DNA from: Moniliophthora roreri
Taxonomy: Eukaryota > Basidiomycota > Agaricomycetes > Agaricales > Marasmiaceae
Reading direction: 5' to 3'
DNA length: 64,000 nt
Assembly (NCBI GenBank): GCA_001466705.2
Contig: LATX02000220.1
Location: forward strand, 1-64,000
Below, piece by piece: positions 22,105 to 33,706 of the stretch. The notes beneath the pieces were generated by a model. It ran no database searches. It had not been told where the DNA came from and saw nothing but the letters and a program-made list of their open reading frames with translations. Both the position numbers and the translations under genes were made by a program. Numbering within the stretch: the first letter of the stretch is position 1; the number at the start of each line of letters is the position of its first letter.

Positions 22105-22254
22105 ACCGCTTGGCATATTGCTTTACTGTATCATCTCCCCGAGCGCTCACAGTGATAGGCATCATGCGTTAGACACGCTTGACCTTTTTTGCTCTTTATT
22201 TGTTGCAATGCCAATAGCTGTTGAAGGGGGCCTGACATCTCATTCGCGACGGAC
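22105..22254 (+). promoter_or_regulatory. Upstream region of kinase gene D
   Basis: Homologous to the region before gene C but without the inverted-repeat element and with the TATA-like motif changed (TGTTGAAG near 22219). The remaining shared sequence is a candidate minimal promoter for the pair. Confidence 0.4.
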
Positions 22255-24963
22255 ATGAACAATTCCGACGATGTTAGAAGAGTCGAAACCGCGGAACATC
22301 TTCGAACAATATTGAATTTACAGAACGCCAAGGATGTTCTTTTGTCCCTGGATGCAAGTAGTGTACCCTCTGTTGTGGAGTTACTTCAATCGGCGAGTGG
22401 TCAATTTCACCGTTTGGAAATATCATCGTTTGTGACTTACATGTAGGAAGCACATATGGCCTTGACTCGTGGATATTCATCTTATCGGAAACGTTGTCTG
22501 AAATATCTCCACTTACTGGTGAAGAAACACCACACCTTACCACCCTCGTTGTTTTTGAAGGATGTTATCAGGGAAGGGACACATGCTCTACGGGGAGGTG
22601 GATTCTCTGTACGTGGAACTTATCACCTCTACTGGTCGCATCGACCTTTGACATTTCTGAATGTTCAGGATATCTGGAAGGGAGCTCTAGGAGACCAGTC
22701 GGTCTGTTTGAAGGTGATGCGGATCCACCTCGAGGCGAACGAAAAAAAGAGATTGAAAGTTGTCAAGGTGAGGGTCTGTGTAATTGCTTATTTCTGTACC
22801 TGATGCCAGGTGATTAGGCTTTCTGTGAAGAAGCACTGATATGGAGGCAGCTCGACCACCCAAATATAGTCCCACTCTTGGGTGTCAACATCGAACTATT
22901 CTATCCTGCATTTTGCCTCATTTCACCGTGGATGTCAAATGGCGATCTAATCACCTACTTGGAACAGAATCCAGAACACGACCGCTTGAGATCAGTATGT
23001 GAGGTGAATGCCTTGTCAACAACCTCACTTAACAGTTAATCCAGATATATGAAATTGCTTCGGGCCTTGCATATCTCCACACACTTAAACCAATGATCGT
23101 ACATAGCGATATCAAAGGCGTGCGTACACATTATTCAACCTGTCTTCCCCTCTGTTTAGAATACCTTAGGCCAACATCCTCGTCGACAATCAACGCAATT
23201 GTCGCTTAGCAGACTTTGGTCTGGCCGCGATAAAGGAGAGCCAGCGACTCGATAGTACGACAAGCGGTGCACCAAAGGGTACCTTTCGATGGATGGCGCC
23301 CGAGGTCTTTCAAGATGATACCGGTAAGAGAGCAGACAAATCGGCTAGAGACGTCTATGCGTATGCCTGTACCATTTTTGAGGTGCCTAAGTCTCTTATC
23401 ATTTCAATATCTACTCAAATGCGTTCACAGGTAATGACCGGATCCCCACCATTCCCGGGCATCGCAGATGCTGCCGTGATGTTGAAAGTAATAAAAGGGG
23501 CAAGACCACCTCGACCAACTGATGGCTGGTGTCCCGATCATATATGGGACTTGGTCGGGCAATGTTGGTGTCAGGATCCAGACGAACGACCGCGTGCCAT
23601 CCAGATTGAGCGATATCTTCGAAGTATGGTATTTGTCGATTACAGTGGAACGGAAACGACTTTGGCCTCTATGACACTACCTACGGCACTGAATGACAGC
23701 AGGTCAGCGACCCAGCATCACCAGGCAGATGCTTCGAATCAGTACATCCATACATATCGTAGTACAGCCTCCGCCTTTGCTGCACCATTCAACTCCGGAC
23801 ACGGCATACATGCTCGCACGGACGAGCCTATCATCCATCCCAGTGCATATCGTAGGGCTGACGCCCCCGTATTGTCAACTCGACAACAGGACTTCCTGAC
23901 TCCGACTGTCACCACTACGACACAATGGAATCGAACAAGCGAGATTCCGACCGCCCCCATAACTGCCGACACAACGAGGAACCCAAGCTCTTTGCAGCCA
24001 GTCGTTGAACTGAGTGGAAACATGATGCCTTTTCGACATCCGGCGTTGGCTGAACTTTTATCCGACAACGTACCGCGAGTCACGGATCCAGGAGCCCAAC
24101 AGCAGAGTACTAGCAGCCATACGTCTTTTGGAGCTCAACCTCCTTCTCCGGAACGTAGAGCAAGGCGGCGACCATCAGAAGAATCGCTGTTGGAGACTCC
24201 GTCTTCCTTGGCACCATCATTAGAACCGACAATATTTAGGACATCCGTACCTGCCTCTGTCCATCCTCCTCAGGAGCCACAGAAGGTAGGTTTTCTTAGC
24301 AGATTATTTCAAGCACGGCATCAAGAAGAGCCCACACTACTGGTTCCCATGAAGCACGAGGTGTCATCCAAGGCAGAAACAGAACATAAGCCACTATCTT
24401 CTAGGGTCAAGGTGCCTCCGCCTATCCAAATTCCTATTCCTGTTTCCACACTCTCTATTCGAAAAAGTCCACCCAAGAAAATTTTTACTCCTTTCCGATG
24501 CTTGTCGTCAAAGCGAAAAATACCTATTCCTGCTTCCACACTCTCTATTCAAAAACGTCCACCCGAGAAGATTTTTACTCCTTTCCGATACTTGTTGTCA
24601 AAGCGAAACCGCACATTGTCTGCAGCTTCCATAGGGGCGCAGACATCTTCCATGGAGGCTGTGGACGGCTCGGCAGTGAGTATTTCTTTCTAGTTACTTA
24701 CGATCTATACTGATCCTTTGATTGAGCCAAATACTGCTGATTCGCCAACGGAATCGATCGACAGTAGTCAGCCTCCTTTACAGCGTCCCCCGATGCGCGA
24801 TCCGCATATGGCAATGCAGGAATGGCCGGCTGAAGTCAACGGCCAGCAAGGGGGAAATGAATTCAGACCATACAGACCAGGCGTCGTCGACGTTGCGCAT
24901 GAGCCTGCTCATGACAGGCAGAATCTGAAGTATAGTCGGTCGCGAATGAGATCTAGCGAGTAA
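22255..24963 (+). CDS. Protein kinase with long disordered C-terminal tail, gene D
   Basis: Eight exons: 22255-22392, 22447-22608, 22669-22767, 22818-22994, 23045-23119, 23170-23382, 23431-24675, 24727-24963; about 781 aa. The first 46 codons plus the next exon form the cluster's N-terminal module; the kinase has Lys115, HSDIKGAN with Asp214, DFG at 232, FRWMAPE, and ends near residue 357. The remaining 420 residues are rich in Ser, Thr, Pro and Gln with a basic stretch (RRARRRP) and a two-fold internal repeat; no domain is recognisable. The first intron has a GC donor (GCGAGT) where gene C has GTGGGT. The kinase half is close to gene C; the tail is unrelated to C, B or A. Confidence 0.85.
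24421..24608 (+). repeat. Two-fold tandem repeat in the tail of kinase D
   Basis: Two adjacent units of about 87-93 bp encode IPIPVSTLSIRKSPPKKIF and IPIPASTLSIQKRPPEKIF, each followed by TPFR and a SKR motif. Both units are in frame and basic, each carrying S/T next to P and K. Confidence 0.8.
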
Positions 24964-25099
24964 TGTGGAATGGGGATTTATAAATTTCATATTGTAGTCA
25001 TTTGTGCAGCTATTTTGGAGCGTATCGGAACTATGGACTTGATCATTGATGTATTGTATCAACTACATATACTATATAAGTTGTACTGTTACTGTTCTT

Positions 25100-25990
25100 G
25101 TCGTGTTGTGAGAGTGCAAACACGGTGTGTCGTCCGTGATCTACTAATACCTGCAATCGTCTCGCTCAGCATCATCATCGGCCTTAAAGTAGCTTGATAT
25201 CACTCACCGACCCCTTTTAAACGCAATAGATCAAATTCGGCTCGAAGCTGCCATTCACAACCTCGTTCAAAGCGTCTTCACCGGTCCTTTGTACTTTATC
25301 CTAACCCGATACGTAGAACTCGGTTTGGTCACCTGTTCAGTGTCCCGTTCGTTGCGAAATGGCATCTCCTTTGACGTCTTCAAAGACGATTACGGGTTTC
25401 TTCGTGGTACGTTGATTCCCGCATCTCTAGGGTTCAGCAAGACTGATATAACTTGACAGGAATCGAAACTCACTCTTTGTACGCCATCTACAGTAAACTC
25501 CACATAGTACACTAGCTCACCCTATCGATCGCCTTATTCGGGCGCATAACCATCACGCCTACGAGTATCCGCTTTCTGATCATGGTTCCTGGTAGTATCC
25601 AAGCATTTTGTCGTTATGTCCCTGGGAGCTTCAGGATAGGAATGGCGTTGGCTTCTGGGAGCATTGGGAACGGGTTGTTACAAGTGAGTATGGACGACAT
25701 GTATAAGGAACGGTCGGTACAATTGGGTGCGAGTATGTTTTCCTGGGTGCCATGTTTCAGTACTCGTTCTGATCGTGTGCTAAGTTTGTATCGACCTCGC
25801 CGCCATCAAGCTATCCGTTTGTATTCGTAAACCGGAGCCTAGGTTCAAACTCGTTCCTCTATCCCGTAACGCGATGTCACTTTTGTCAATCAAGCCTTCA
25901 ACGTACACCGTCAAGCTATCGCTACGCCTCGTTCGCGAAATATAGATCGTGCCTCGTACCATTGGGTGTCTAAGAATACAGACGGCGTAT
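25100..25990 (+). pseudogene. Relic of membrane protein family X, copy 3
   Basis: Open stretch with IHNLVQSVFTGPLYFILTRY and ISFDVFKDDYGFLRG, then a GTACGT to TTGACAG intron and IETHSLYAIYSKLHIVH followed by a stop. Homologous to copies 1 and 2 in position and in the intron, but more diverged. Downstream sequence up to about 26130 (GTCATTCCATACTA) also matches the tails after copies 1 and 2. Not functional as read. Confidence 0.45.
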
Positions 25991-27236
25991 TTCGTTAGTA
26001 AGAAGGCGTTGTCATCATAAGGAGGGAAAGATAAAAGAAGAGAACATCAAAAAAGAGAAAAAACATACACTCACCCATGTATTCATACCCAATACCTTCA
26101 TATACCCAACACTATACTATGTCATTCCATACTATTGCAAAACAGTCAGAAAAACCGCGTGCTACCATTCTAAACACTTTACCTTCTAGGACCGTCGCCT
26201 TCGATGATCCAAGGTTGGACTTCTGGCACCTCGGAGACCTGCAAACCAACCATCCAGACATTCACCAGAGACCTAAAGTACGACCCGAACGGACTCTGGG
26301 ACCACGGACTGCTCCACGGCTCATCACTACCCTCTCGTCAATTGCCGCCGCCGCTCATGAAGAATTCAAAGAATGCCGACTGCTGCAAAGTAGCGATTCG
26401 GGTCCATGCCGTCCCAAACATCCTCATGTTCCGTCGCACCTATAACGACGGCTTCCTAATTCGCCTTTACATCATAGCTCACGCCTCTTGTCGCCAGCTC
26501 GTAAGAAACGGTAAAACTTTGCGGAGAACTCGTAAAAGGGACTCAAAACAAACGTGTTCTTGCCTTTTGTGCGTTCTCTGGGGGTGTTGCTGGGGCTGAA
26601 CGAAAATAACGATTCCTTCTCAATCTTCCTGTGTTCTTGCGATTTATCGACTTGAAGGGCGTGAATTTGGCTGTGAATATGGATTCGCAAGGTTGGCGGG
26701 AAGTAAGTGGTGCGATAGTAGGCTGGTCTTGGGTGACAACAGGCATGGTGGATGTGCCGAGATGAATTTTGGTTAACTGGGTGTGATCGTGGTGGTTTGC
26801 TGCTGGGTTCCGTGGTTTAGGCCGTAGGAATGACAAGGCATATTGAGGAAAAGGTGGTGATTCTGGGGAAAGTTTGGCGTCTTGTAAAAGGTCTTTGGTG
26901 TACTTGCTTCGACGGGAGTCAAGAAGTGCTGATCGAGGGTTTGAGACGTGTGTCGTTGCAACAGGTGCATCCTAGTAAGAATGTCCTGTTATTTCGTGTC
27001 CCAAAAGTCTTGCGAGTTATCATAAGCAGTAGAGTGAAGGAAGTTGAGAGAGTGAGGAGTACATAATAGAGATAATGGACGTTGTTGGCAACACCGCGTA
27101 TCTATCATCTATCGTATCTACATATCTCGGCCATGGACGCCTCATGGACATTGACATTGGAGGCTGTACCTGCTGGGCTGAAAAGCTGCAGATTTGCCAG
27201 ACAGGCCCTGATGCTTAGCTTGCCCTCTGCCTCACC
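25991..27236. other. Intergenic before kinase gene E
   Basis: Open frames of 122 and 131 codons overlap at 26077-26599 in different frames. I recognise no domain and the sequence lacks clear splice sites, so I do not call a gene. The last 150 bp are presumably the promoter and leader of gene E. Confidence 0.35.
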
Positions 27237-30200
27237 ATGAAGGTCTTTCTCTCTCGTTTAAAGATTAAGGACAAGGGCAAGGACAAGGACAAGGACAAGG
27301 ACAAAGACCACTCAAGTCTCATTCAACAACGGGTCAAGACGGAAAAGCTCCCTCCACTGCGTCCCTGGACGCTCCCATCTACCCCCGAACCAAATCCCCT
27401 CCCAGATATCATCCCAGATGATCCTTCGCCTATAGAACTCACAGGATCTACTTCCAGTCAAATTCATCGTTCTTCCTCAGGACCAACTCCCACTTCTCCC
27501 GTTCTGGCATCCAAATCACCTCCCAAAGAAGACGACAGGAATATCCTACGGAATACTCTCCAAGATTCCCGCGCTACCTCCTACCAGCATCAGCCAGATT
27601 CAACAGGTCACTCCCGCAAGACCAATGACAGCGCCACTCAGAGCACCGAAGACGCCACATACGTTCAGAAAAAAGTGGCATTCATATCTCCATCTCTCAT
27701 TTCTGATGATCAACCTCCGGGAAGCCCCAACCCATCCTCATCTCCAGCAATCGTAACCCCCTTAAAAGACACAGTCTCGCATTCTCAGGTCACTCGTATA
27801 GACCCTCGTAATTCAACATCCTCTGCAGGGGCGTCCTCTTCCAAAACAGATATCGCCTCAACCAAGAATGGCGTTTCTGCTTCCCCTCACGCGCAAAGCC
27901 TTCGATCGGACACTCCATATTCCCAATTGACTGACAGCACCAGTGGAAGCAGAATCCTTGCTGCAACTAATTGGAGCGAAGTGACAGAAGAGGATCTAGT
28001 CTCAAATTTGGGCCCTCGTGAGAGAACAAGACAAGGGGTGTTATTTGAAATCATCAGGAGCGAGGACAAGTGTGTCGTCTCTTTCGTCCTGCTTTCATTT
28101 CTTATTATTTCCACAGATATGTGCAAGAACTCACAAAAATGAAGGAAACTTTTATTGATCCACTTTTACATCCCTACTCATCAGGCACTGCATCTCCTGT
28201 ATCCCCGGGTCCAAACTTCGATTATCAGGCTGGTTTTTACCACTCAGAGTCTTCTAGCGAATCCACAAGCCAGCTTCCTCCCATCGCTGCACGTTTCTTG
28301 ACCCCTGCAGCTTCCCAAACTTCAAAGCATAACCATCCAAAGTCAAACTATCGCTTGTCCGACCGCAGATCAACTGGGAATGGGACAAGCTCTAAACCAT
28401 CTACCATGGCGCCTTTCCCGCCACGCTCGCATCATTCGTTACCTCCACCACCTAGATCTAATCAGTTCAGCTGGTCGACAAAGTCTCTTGAAGGACAGCC
28501 GACCGTATTGGGCAATACAGTGGCACCGCGCCAGCTTCCCGAAGATTTGCGGATATGTCTCGAGGTTCTCGACAACGGTGTGTTTGATGGGCACAAGAGG
28601 CTTTTAGGGGCGTTGAAAAGGAGGTATGATGAACAGTATCCGCTCGTACGGTCTCTGGCAGATATTTTTGTGGAAAATGTACGGCATCCTCTCTCTCAAG
28701 TCTGAGTCAGTGCTAACGCGGTTTCATTCGCAGTCGGACATCTTCCAGGGCTACGCGACATACATTCTTCATCTCGAACGCGCTCTTGAACAGGTCGATG
28801 CAGCATTATCCAATGTCTCGACCAAGAAGCCTAAAAACCAAGATGTGGCAGAATGGCAAAAAGTATGCAACCTCTTGCAAAAGCTCGAAGAGATTGCTAG
28901 CGAAAAGGGTGAGGCGGGCTTGGCGATCATGCTGTCGACACCCTTCCTGCGACTGCTCAAGTACCCGCTACTGTTCCAAAACCTGCTGTTCCACACGGAT
29001 CCTAGTATGTTCGAGTATGAGAATACGCTGCAAATGGTGGCCGAGGTGGAGGTTATTGTGAGGAGTATTGAGGATGAGAAGATCATGAAGGAGGAGAGAG
29101 ATAAGACTAGGGATGTGTTTGCTAGGATCGAGGGGTTGGATAAAGTCCGAACGCTCGCTGCACCAAAACCCTCAAGAGTACTCATCGAAGAACGACAATG
29201 CTCACCGACTGCGGGGAGCCTAGTAAAGGGTGAATCACCGCAACAAGGCTCTCGGAGCAAATCGAGCTTCAAGAAGCTTAGCGATGTGTTGAGTACAGGG
29301 AAGGACCTATGGTTAGTGGTGTTCAACGATGTGGTATTGTTGTGTCAGAAGACTGGGACAACCAGTTTACCCATTGTGGCCACGATGAATCCGAGAACAA
29401 AGTACACGACGGCGGGAAGGAGAAATTCACACACAAAGTCGAGGAATTTGTATAAATTTATAAAGGTCAGTTGGCTGTCTATCAATGATCAAGTCGCCCT
29501 TTCTGACCTCTACCCCGATTTAAGATTGAAACATGGGTGATACAAGATATCACTCGACCGGGAGAGGGTATTGTTCTCAAGGAAGAGTGTGTTCTTCATT
29601 CTCCTTGTCACATTCAAAATGTCTAACTGATAGGCTACTTGTTCAATAGTATTGCCCGTTCACGCACTCGAGAAGCACAACAGATCGTGCCTATGCCAGA
29701 CGATGAGGATGACGAAAGTGGCTTTAGGTCGGACGGCTCTGACAGGATGAGCAACATGTCCTTTTCGTATTGGGATGCAGACGAGGTCGCTGTTCAAAAG
29801 CCGCCCATCAAGCCACGGGTCGCTGCAAGAAGAGTTGGGAGACCGTCCTACGGCAAGGAATCTTCAGCGAATGCCACATTTGGTACACAGTCAATGTCTG
29901 ATGGTAACGGAACCAGCCCTCAAACGCCAAGTAGGAGGGTGGTGCCAAATCCCACTTCGCCTCAGTTACAGCCAATCACCGTCGACGATACCAAGGCGAC
30001 TGTCACTCGACCAGGTTGGAACTCAAATGCAAGCGCTACGACTCCTCCACGGCCAACCACTGCTTCGCCAATACCTAAACGTTCAAGGAATACTCCACAA
30101 ACCCGTGCAGCAACTCGAATCACTCGTACGGCAGCCAAAACGTCTTCACCCATACTGCCGAAGGATCCAGGCATAGGCCTACATCGTGTCATTTCTAATG

Positions 30201-31837
30201 ACCAGTACGTTTTCATGTTCTGCTGGCCCAGTAAAAATGTCTATCTGACGGGAATTTCAACCCTAGGGACCGAACCAATATGCCGTCAACTGCACCCATC
30301 GGTACTAGAAGCACTGGCAGAAGGCACCCCCCCGAGCACGACATACCCAGCCGCGCACCCAATCCTATTGAAACGTCTAAAACTCCTTCTGTGTCCAGTG
30401 ATACCAATTCTTCTCAATCAGCCACGCCGCGTAATGAAGCAGTAGTAGACACGGCACAGGATCTTCAAGCGTTGTTGGTTCTTCCAGATCCTATGAAGGC
30501 GCTCTTGTCTCTGGATGTAAGTCGTGTGCCGCATGTGGTGAAGCTACTTCACTTGGTATGTGTGACTACTCTATCATCCCTAACAGCTCGCTCACATCCG
30601 GTGCTTGACACAGGAAGCCATGTCCCATGGTAATCTACGATACCGCAAACTTTGCTTGAGATATCTCCTTGTACTCGTAAAGAAACATCACATCTTACCA
30701 GAATCGTTATTCCTGAAACACATTACCCGAGAAGGCACACATGCATTGCGAGGGGGCGGATTCTCGGTGCGTATCACTAATCATCTTCGATGGCAGTGTT
30801 TGACGCCCTAGACCATGAAGGATATCTGGAAGGGAGCGTTTGAAGAGCGGTCAGTTTGTCTAAAGGTGATGCGCATTCACCTAGAGGCAAACGAGCGAAA
30901 GAGGGACAGAATCGTTGCGGTGGGCGTCTTGATGTTTATATCCTGTTTCCGTTCTGACTTTTTACTTAGGCTTTCTGCAGAGAAGCTCTGGTTTGGACAC
31001 AACTCAACCATCCGAACGTGCTCCCGCTCCTCGGTGTCAATACAGAACTCTTCCAGCCTGCTTTATGCCTCATTTCACCTTGGATGTCGAACGGTGATAT
31101 AGTCACTTACTTGGAAGAGCATCCAGACCATGACCGTCTGAGATCGGTAGGTTAAAAGGGCTTTTAAATCATCCTGGCTGATTGAAAGGGCAGGTTCATG
31201 AAATTGCTTCCGGTCTGGCGTACCTTCATTCGCTCGAACCAATGGTTATACATGGTGATATCAAGAGCGTGCGTGGACAGTTGTACCTTTGTTTTAACTC
31301 CTTCATAAACGTAGTTCTTCAGGCAAATATCCTTGTAGATGATCTCAGCAGCTGTCGTTTAGCAGACTTTGGCCTAGCTGTGATCAAAGAGAGCCAGCGG
31401 ATTGCTAGTAGTACGACGAGCGGTGGACCCAAGGGTACCATGCGATGGATGGCGCCAGAACTATTCCAGCTTGAGACCGGTACTGAAATAGACTACTCAC
31501 TTAAAGACGTTTACGCATACGCCTGCACTGTTTTCGAGGTACGTGTATTGTCCAACTCGGCAACACCCTTCCATATATTCAAGTCTGTCAATAGGTTATG
31601 ACCGGAAAACCACCGTTTCCAGATCTGCCGGACGCTGCGGTTATGTTAAGGGTTATAACCGGACAACGTCCCCCTAGACCGAGTGATGTTTGGTGTCCTG
31701 ATATGGTATGGGATTTGGTTGAGCGATGCTGGTCACATAATCCAAGCGAGCGACCGCGAGCTGTTGAAATTGAGCAGTATTTGAGTCTTCAAAGGGCGGT
31801 GTCAGGGGAGGTTGTTAGCTCCAGAGGTACTTCTTAG
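27237..31837 (+). CDS. RhoGEF (DH domain)-protein kinase fusion, copy E
   Basis: Twelve exons: 27237-28069, 28117-28678, 28734-29465, 29525-29586, 29650-30204, 30267-30555, 30614-30766, 30821-30919, 30970-31146, 31194-31268, 31323-31538, 31595-31837; about 1331 aa. Same architecture and intron positions as copy A: a longer Ser/Pro-rich N-terminus, a split DH domain (LFEIIRSEDKYVQELTKMK, LLKYPLLFQNLLFHT), a PH-like segment (LWLVVFNDVVLLC), linker, kinase module and kinase (Lys1077, HGDIKSAN with Asp1176, DFG at 1194, MRWMAPE). Without removal of 29587-29649 the frame would hit a stop, and the same intron fits in copy A. Several flanking frames are clearly diverged from A, so the duplication is older than that of C and D. 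A GEF-kinase could couple Rho-type GTPase loading to phosphorylation; partners are unknown. Confidence 0.8.
27267..27306 (+). repeat. Lys-Asp coding microsatellite at the N-terminus of copy E
   Basis: Repeats of AAGGAC encode a KD run just after the start (KDKDKDKDKD). Copy A has only EKDKD here, so the tract has expanded in E. Confidence 0.85.
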
Positions 31838-32089
31838 ACCGTATTCGAAGGCCGTTTTCCGCGCAATACTTCGGGTGGTGTAAGTTCCGATAAGGAGGAG
31901 AATACTGGGGCGGACTATTGATAAAACTCGTCAATAGGTTAGAATCGTCCCTCATGTAACACGATAAACACAATTCCTACTACCTACTACACAAAGATTC
32001 CTATTGAACGCAATTCACCAGCCCAGCATTCTATAACCGGCATACCGATGCAATTCGACGTGCATTCAATCTGCCTGGAGGATTGAGCT
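31838..32089. repeat. 3' flank of gene E, duplicate of the flank of gene A
   Basis: Related to 9285-9700 with many point differences; shared blocks include AGTTCCGATAAGGA and GAGAATACTGGGGC. No gene seen. Confidence 0.65.
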
Positions 32090-32745
32090 CCCAAGAAGCA
32101 CTGGCTTGCCGTTCTTTGTCTCGCTCAACGTGTCGATCACCATATGGTACCCCAAAGTTGCCTCGTACTTCATACTACTTACTCCAATGACCTGGGCTGT
32201 CATTGTACACCCTGGGAGGCTGAAAAGGAACTTGTTCATTGACGCTCGCCTTCTAACTGCAGCAAGACGAGCCCTCGAGGTAACAGACAACTTAAAGCTA
32301 ATCGACTTGATCATGTCACTGGCATTATACCTAAAGTTGTCTCGCTTAGTATCATTACCGGCCATGAAGCAGCTGTTGTCACTTACTGGCTGCAATCAAA
32401 TGCGATAGGTCAAACTCAGCTCCAAGCAGCTTTGAAACCCGTTTCAGAGAATCCTCGTCTTCGTTGGATGCGTCTTCGCCAGCGGTCCTTCCTGTGTCAT
32501 TCAACTTGATTATCTCCTTGACAATTTGCTCAGTGCAAGACGGCAACTCCTTTCATATCTTCAGTGCCTTGTGCTTGTTTGTTTGCAATACGTCAAATCC
32601 TTTGTCTTCCGGATTCAGTGATACCAATATAGCTTGGCAAGAATTGAAATCCACCTCTTTTTGACCTTCTGCAGCGAGCTTCGTATCGTACACCCGAAAG
32701 TCCTGTGAGCCTATCATAAGCATAAGAATGAGCATTGGGTCTGAG
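32090..32745 (+). pseudogene. Relic of membrane protein family X, copy 4
   Basis: Contains SYFILLTPMTWAVIVHPGRL and FIDARLLTAARRALE, which parallels IVWAFVVHPDIF and LIVDAKSDRSRVK in copy 1, then shifted frames and an intron-like GTTTGCAATACG to CTTGGCAAG segment. Short, broken and the most diverged of the four. Confidence 0.4.
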
Positions 32746-32828
32746 ATTGATTATACCTAGTCCTAGAGACTTTGAGTGAACTCATCTCTGGTTCTGCTCT
32801 TTCCTTCTTTGCCACTGCTAATCATTGA

Positions 32829-33454
32829 TAGGGCTCCTAGCTGATCGGATACGGATTCATCCGTTCGGATGGTGGTGGTCGAGAGAGCAATCCGCATCGG
32901 CGGATGGGCGCTAAGCCAGTGCTTCACAATGAAACACCCTCCCACGGTGAAAATCTTGCTCCCCCGTCAGTATTGTCTCCTTCCTTCACCTTCAATCCCT
33001 TCGGCAAGTCTCAAGCCACCCTATAAACCTTCAAGATACGATGCCATACTAAGAATACGATGTTTGGAGCCACACGGAGGGAGGGAGAATAGACATTTAG
33101 GCTCTCAGGTGTGGGACATTGGTCTAGTTGTACATTCCAAGTATCTGACTGTTATATTTGTCGTGTACAGAACTCAGTCAATACAAGCTCATATAATCTA
33201 CCCAGAACAGCTAAAATGCAGGTCAAAAGTTAGTCAGATGGACAGATAATGGCTGATATATCACTCCCCACCGCTATGAACATCGAAGCCCGCCTGCACC
33301 ACGTGATCCATCGGTTGGCGCTCGCGCTGCGCAGGCGCAGCGGAAAGTACTACGCTGCACAGGTCGAGGAGCTCACCCGCCATCCGAATCCGACCTCTCC
33401 TCGCTCGGATGACGGTGGATCATCCGATTCGCTAGGAGCCAACTAGGAGCCCTA
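32829..33454. repeat. Possible short inverted-repeat element
   Basis: TAGGGCTCCTAG at 32829-32840 is repeated inverted at 33443-33454, followed inward on both sides by a diverged match (ATCGGAT). The interior has a GC-rich palindromic tract (33319-33343) and a 65-codon frame without features. No clear target duplication. It may be an old MITE. The stretch 33455-33706 is the promoter side of the SDR gene. Confidence 0.35.
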
Positions 33455-33706
33455 CCAGTGATCAAGCTTAGGCTGCTGTAGCTATCGTGAAGGTAAATGG
33501 GAGTACATTTTTTTTAAGTCTTAAAGTGTTCTGCTGAAACGTCATGATGAGCAACCTACGGCGCACATTATGGGCGCGTCTTACCCTGATTATTTCCTTT
33601 TAGATCTACCAGTGTGGAATTTGCGTTTAATCCCAGGTTAACAGTTGAGTTAAGATGATAGCTTGTTCTACGGGACTACTCAGATTCCATCAAGAACGTT
33701 TTATAG

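Noticed and set aside
24718..24963. A separate small gene after kinase D
   Set aside because: The GTGAGT donor at 24676 and acceptor at 24726 join it to kinase D in phase 0, so it is the last exon.
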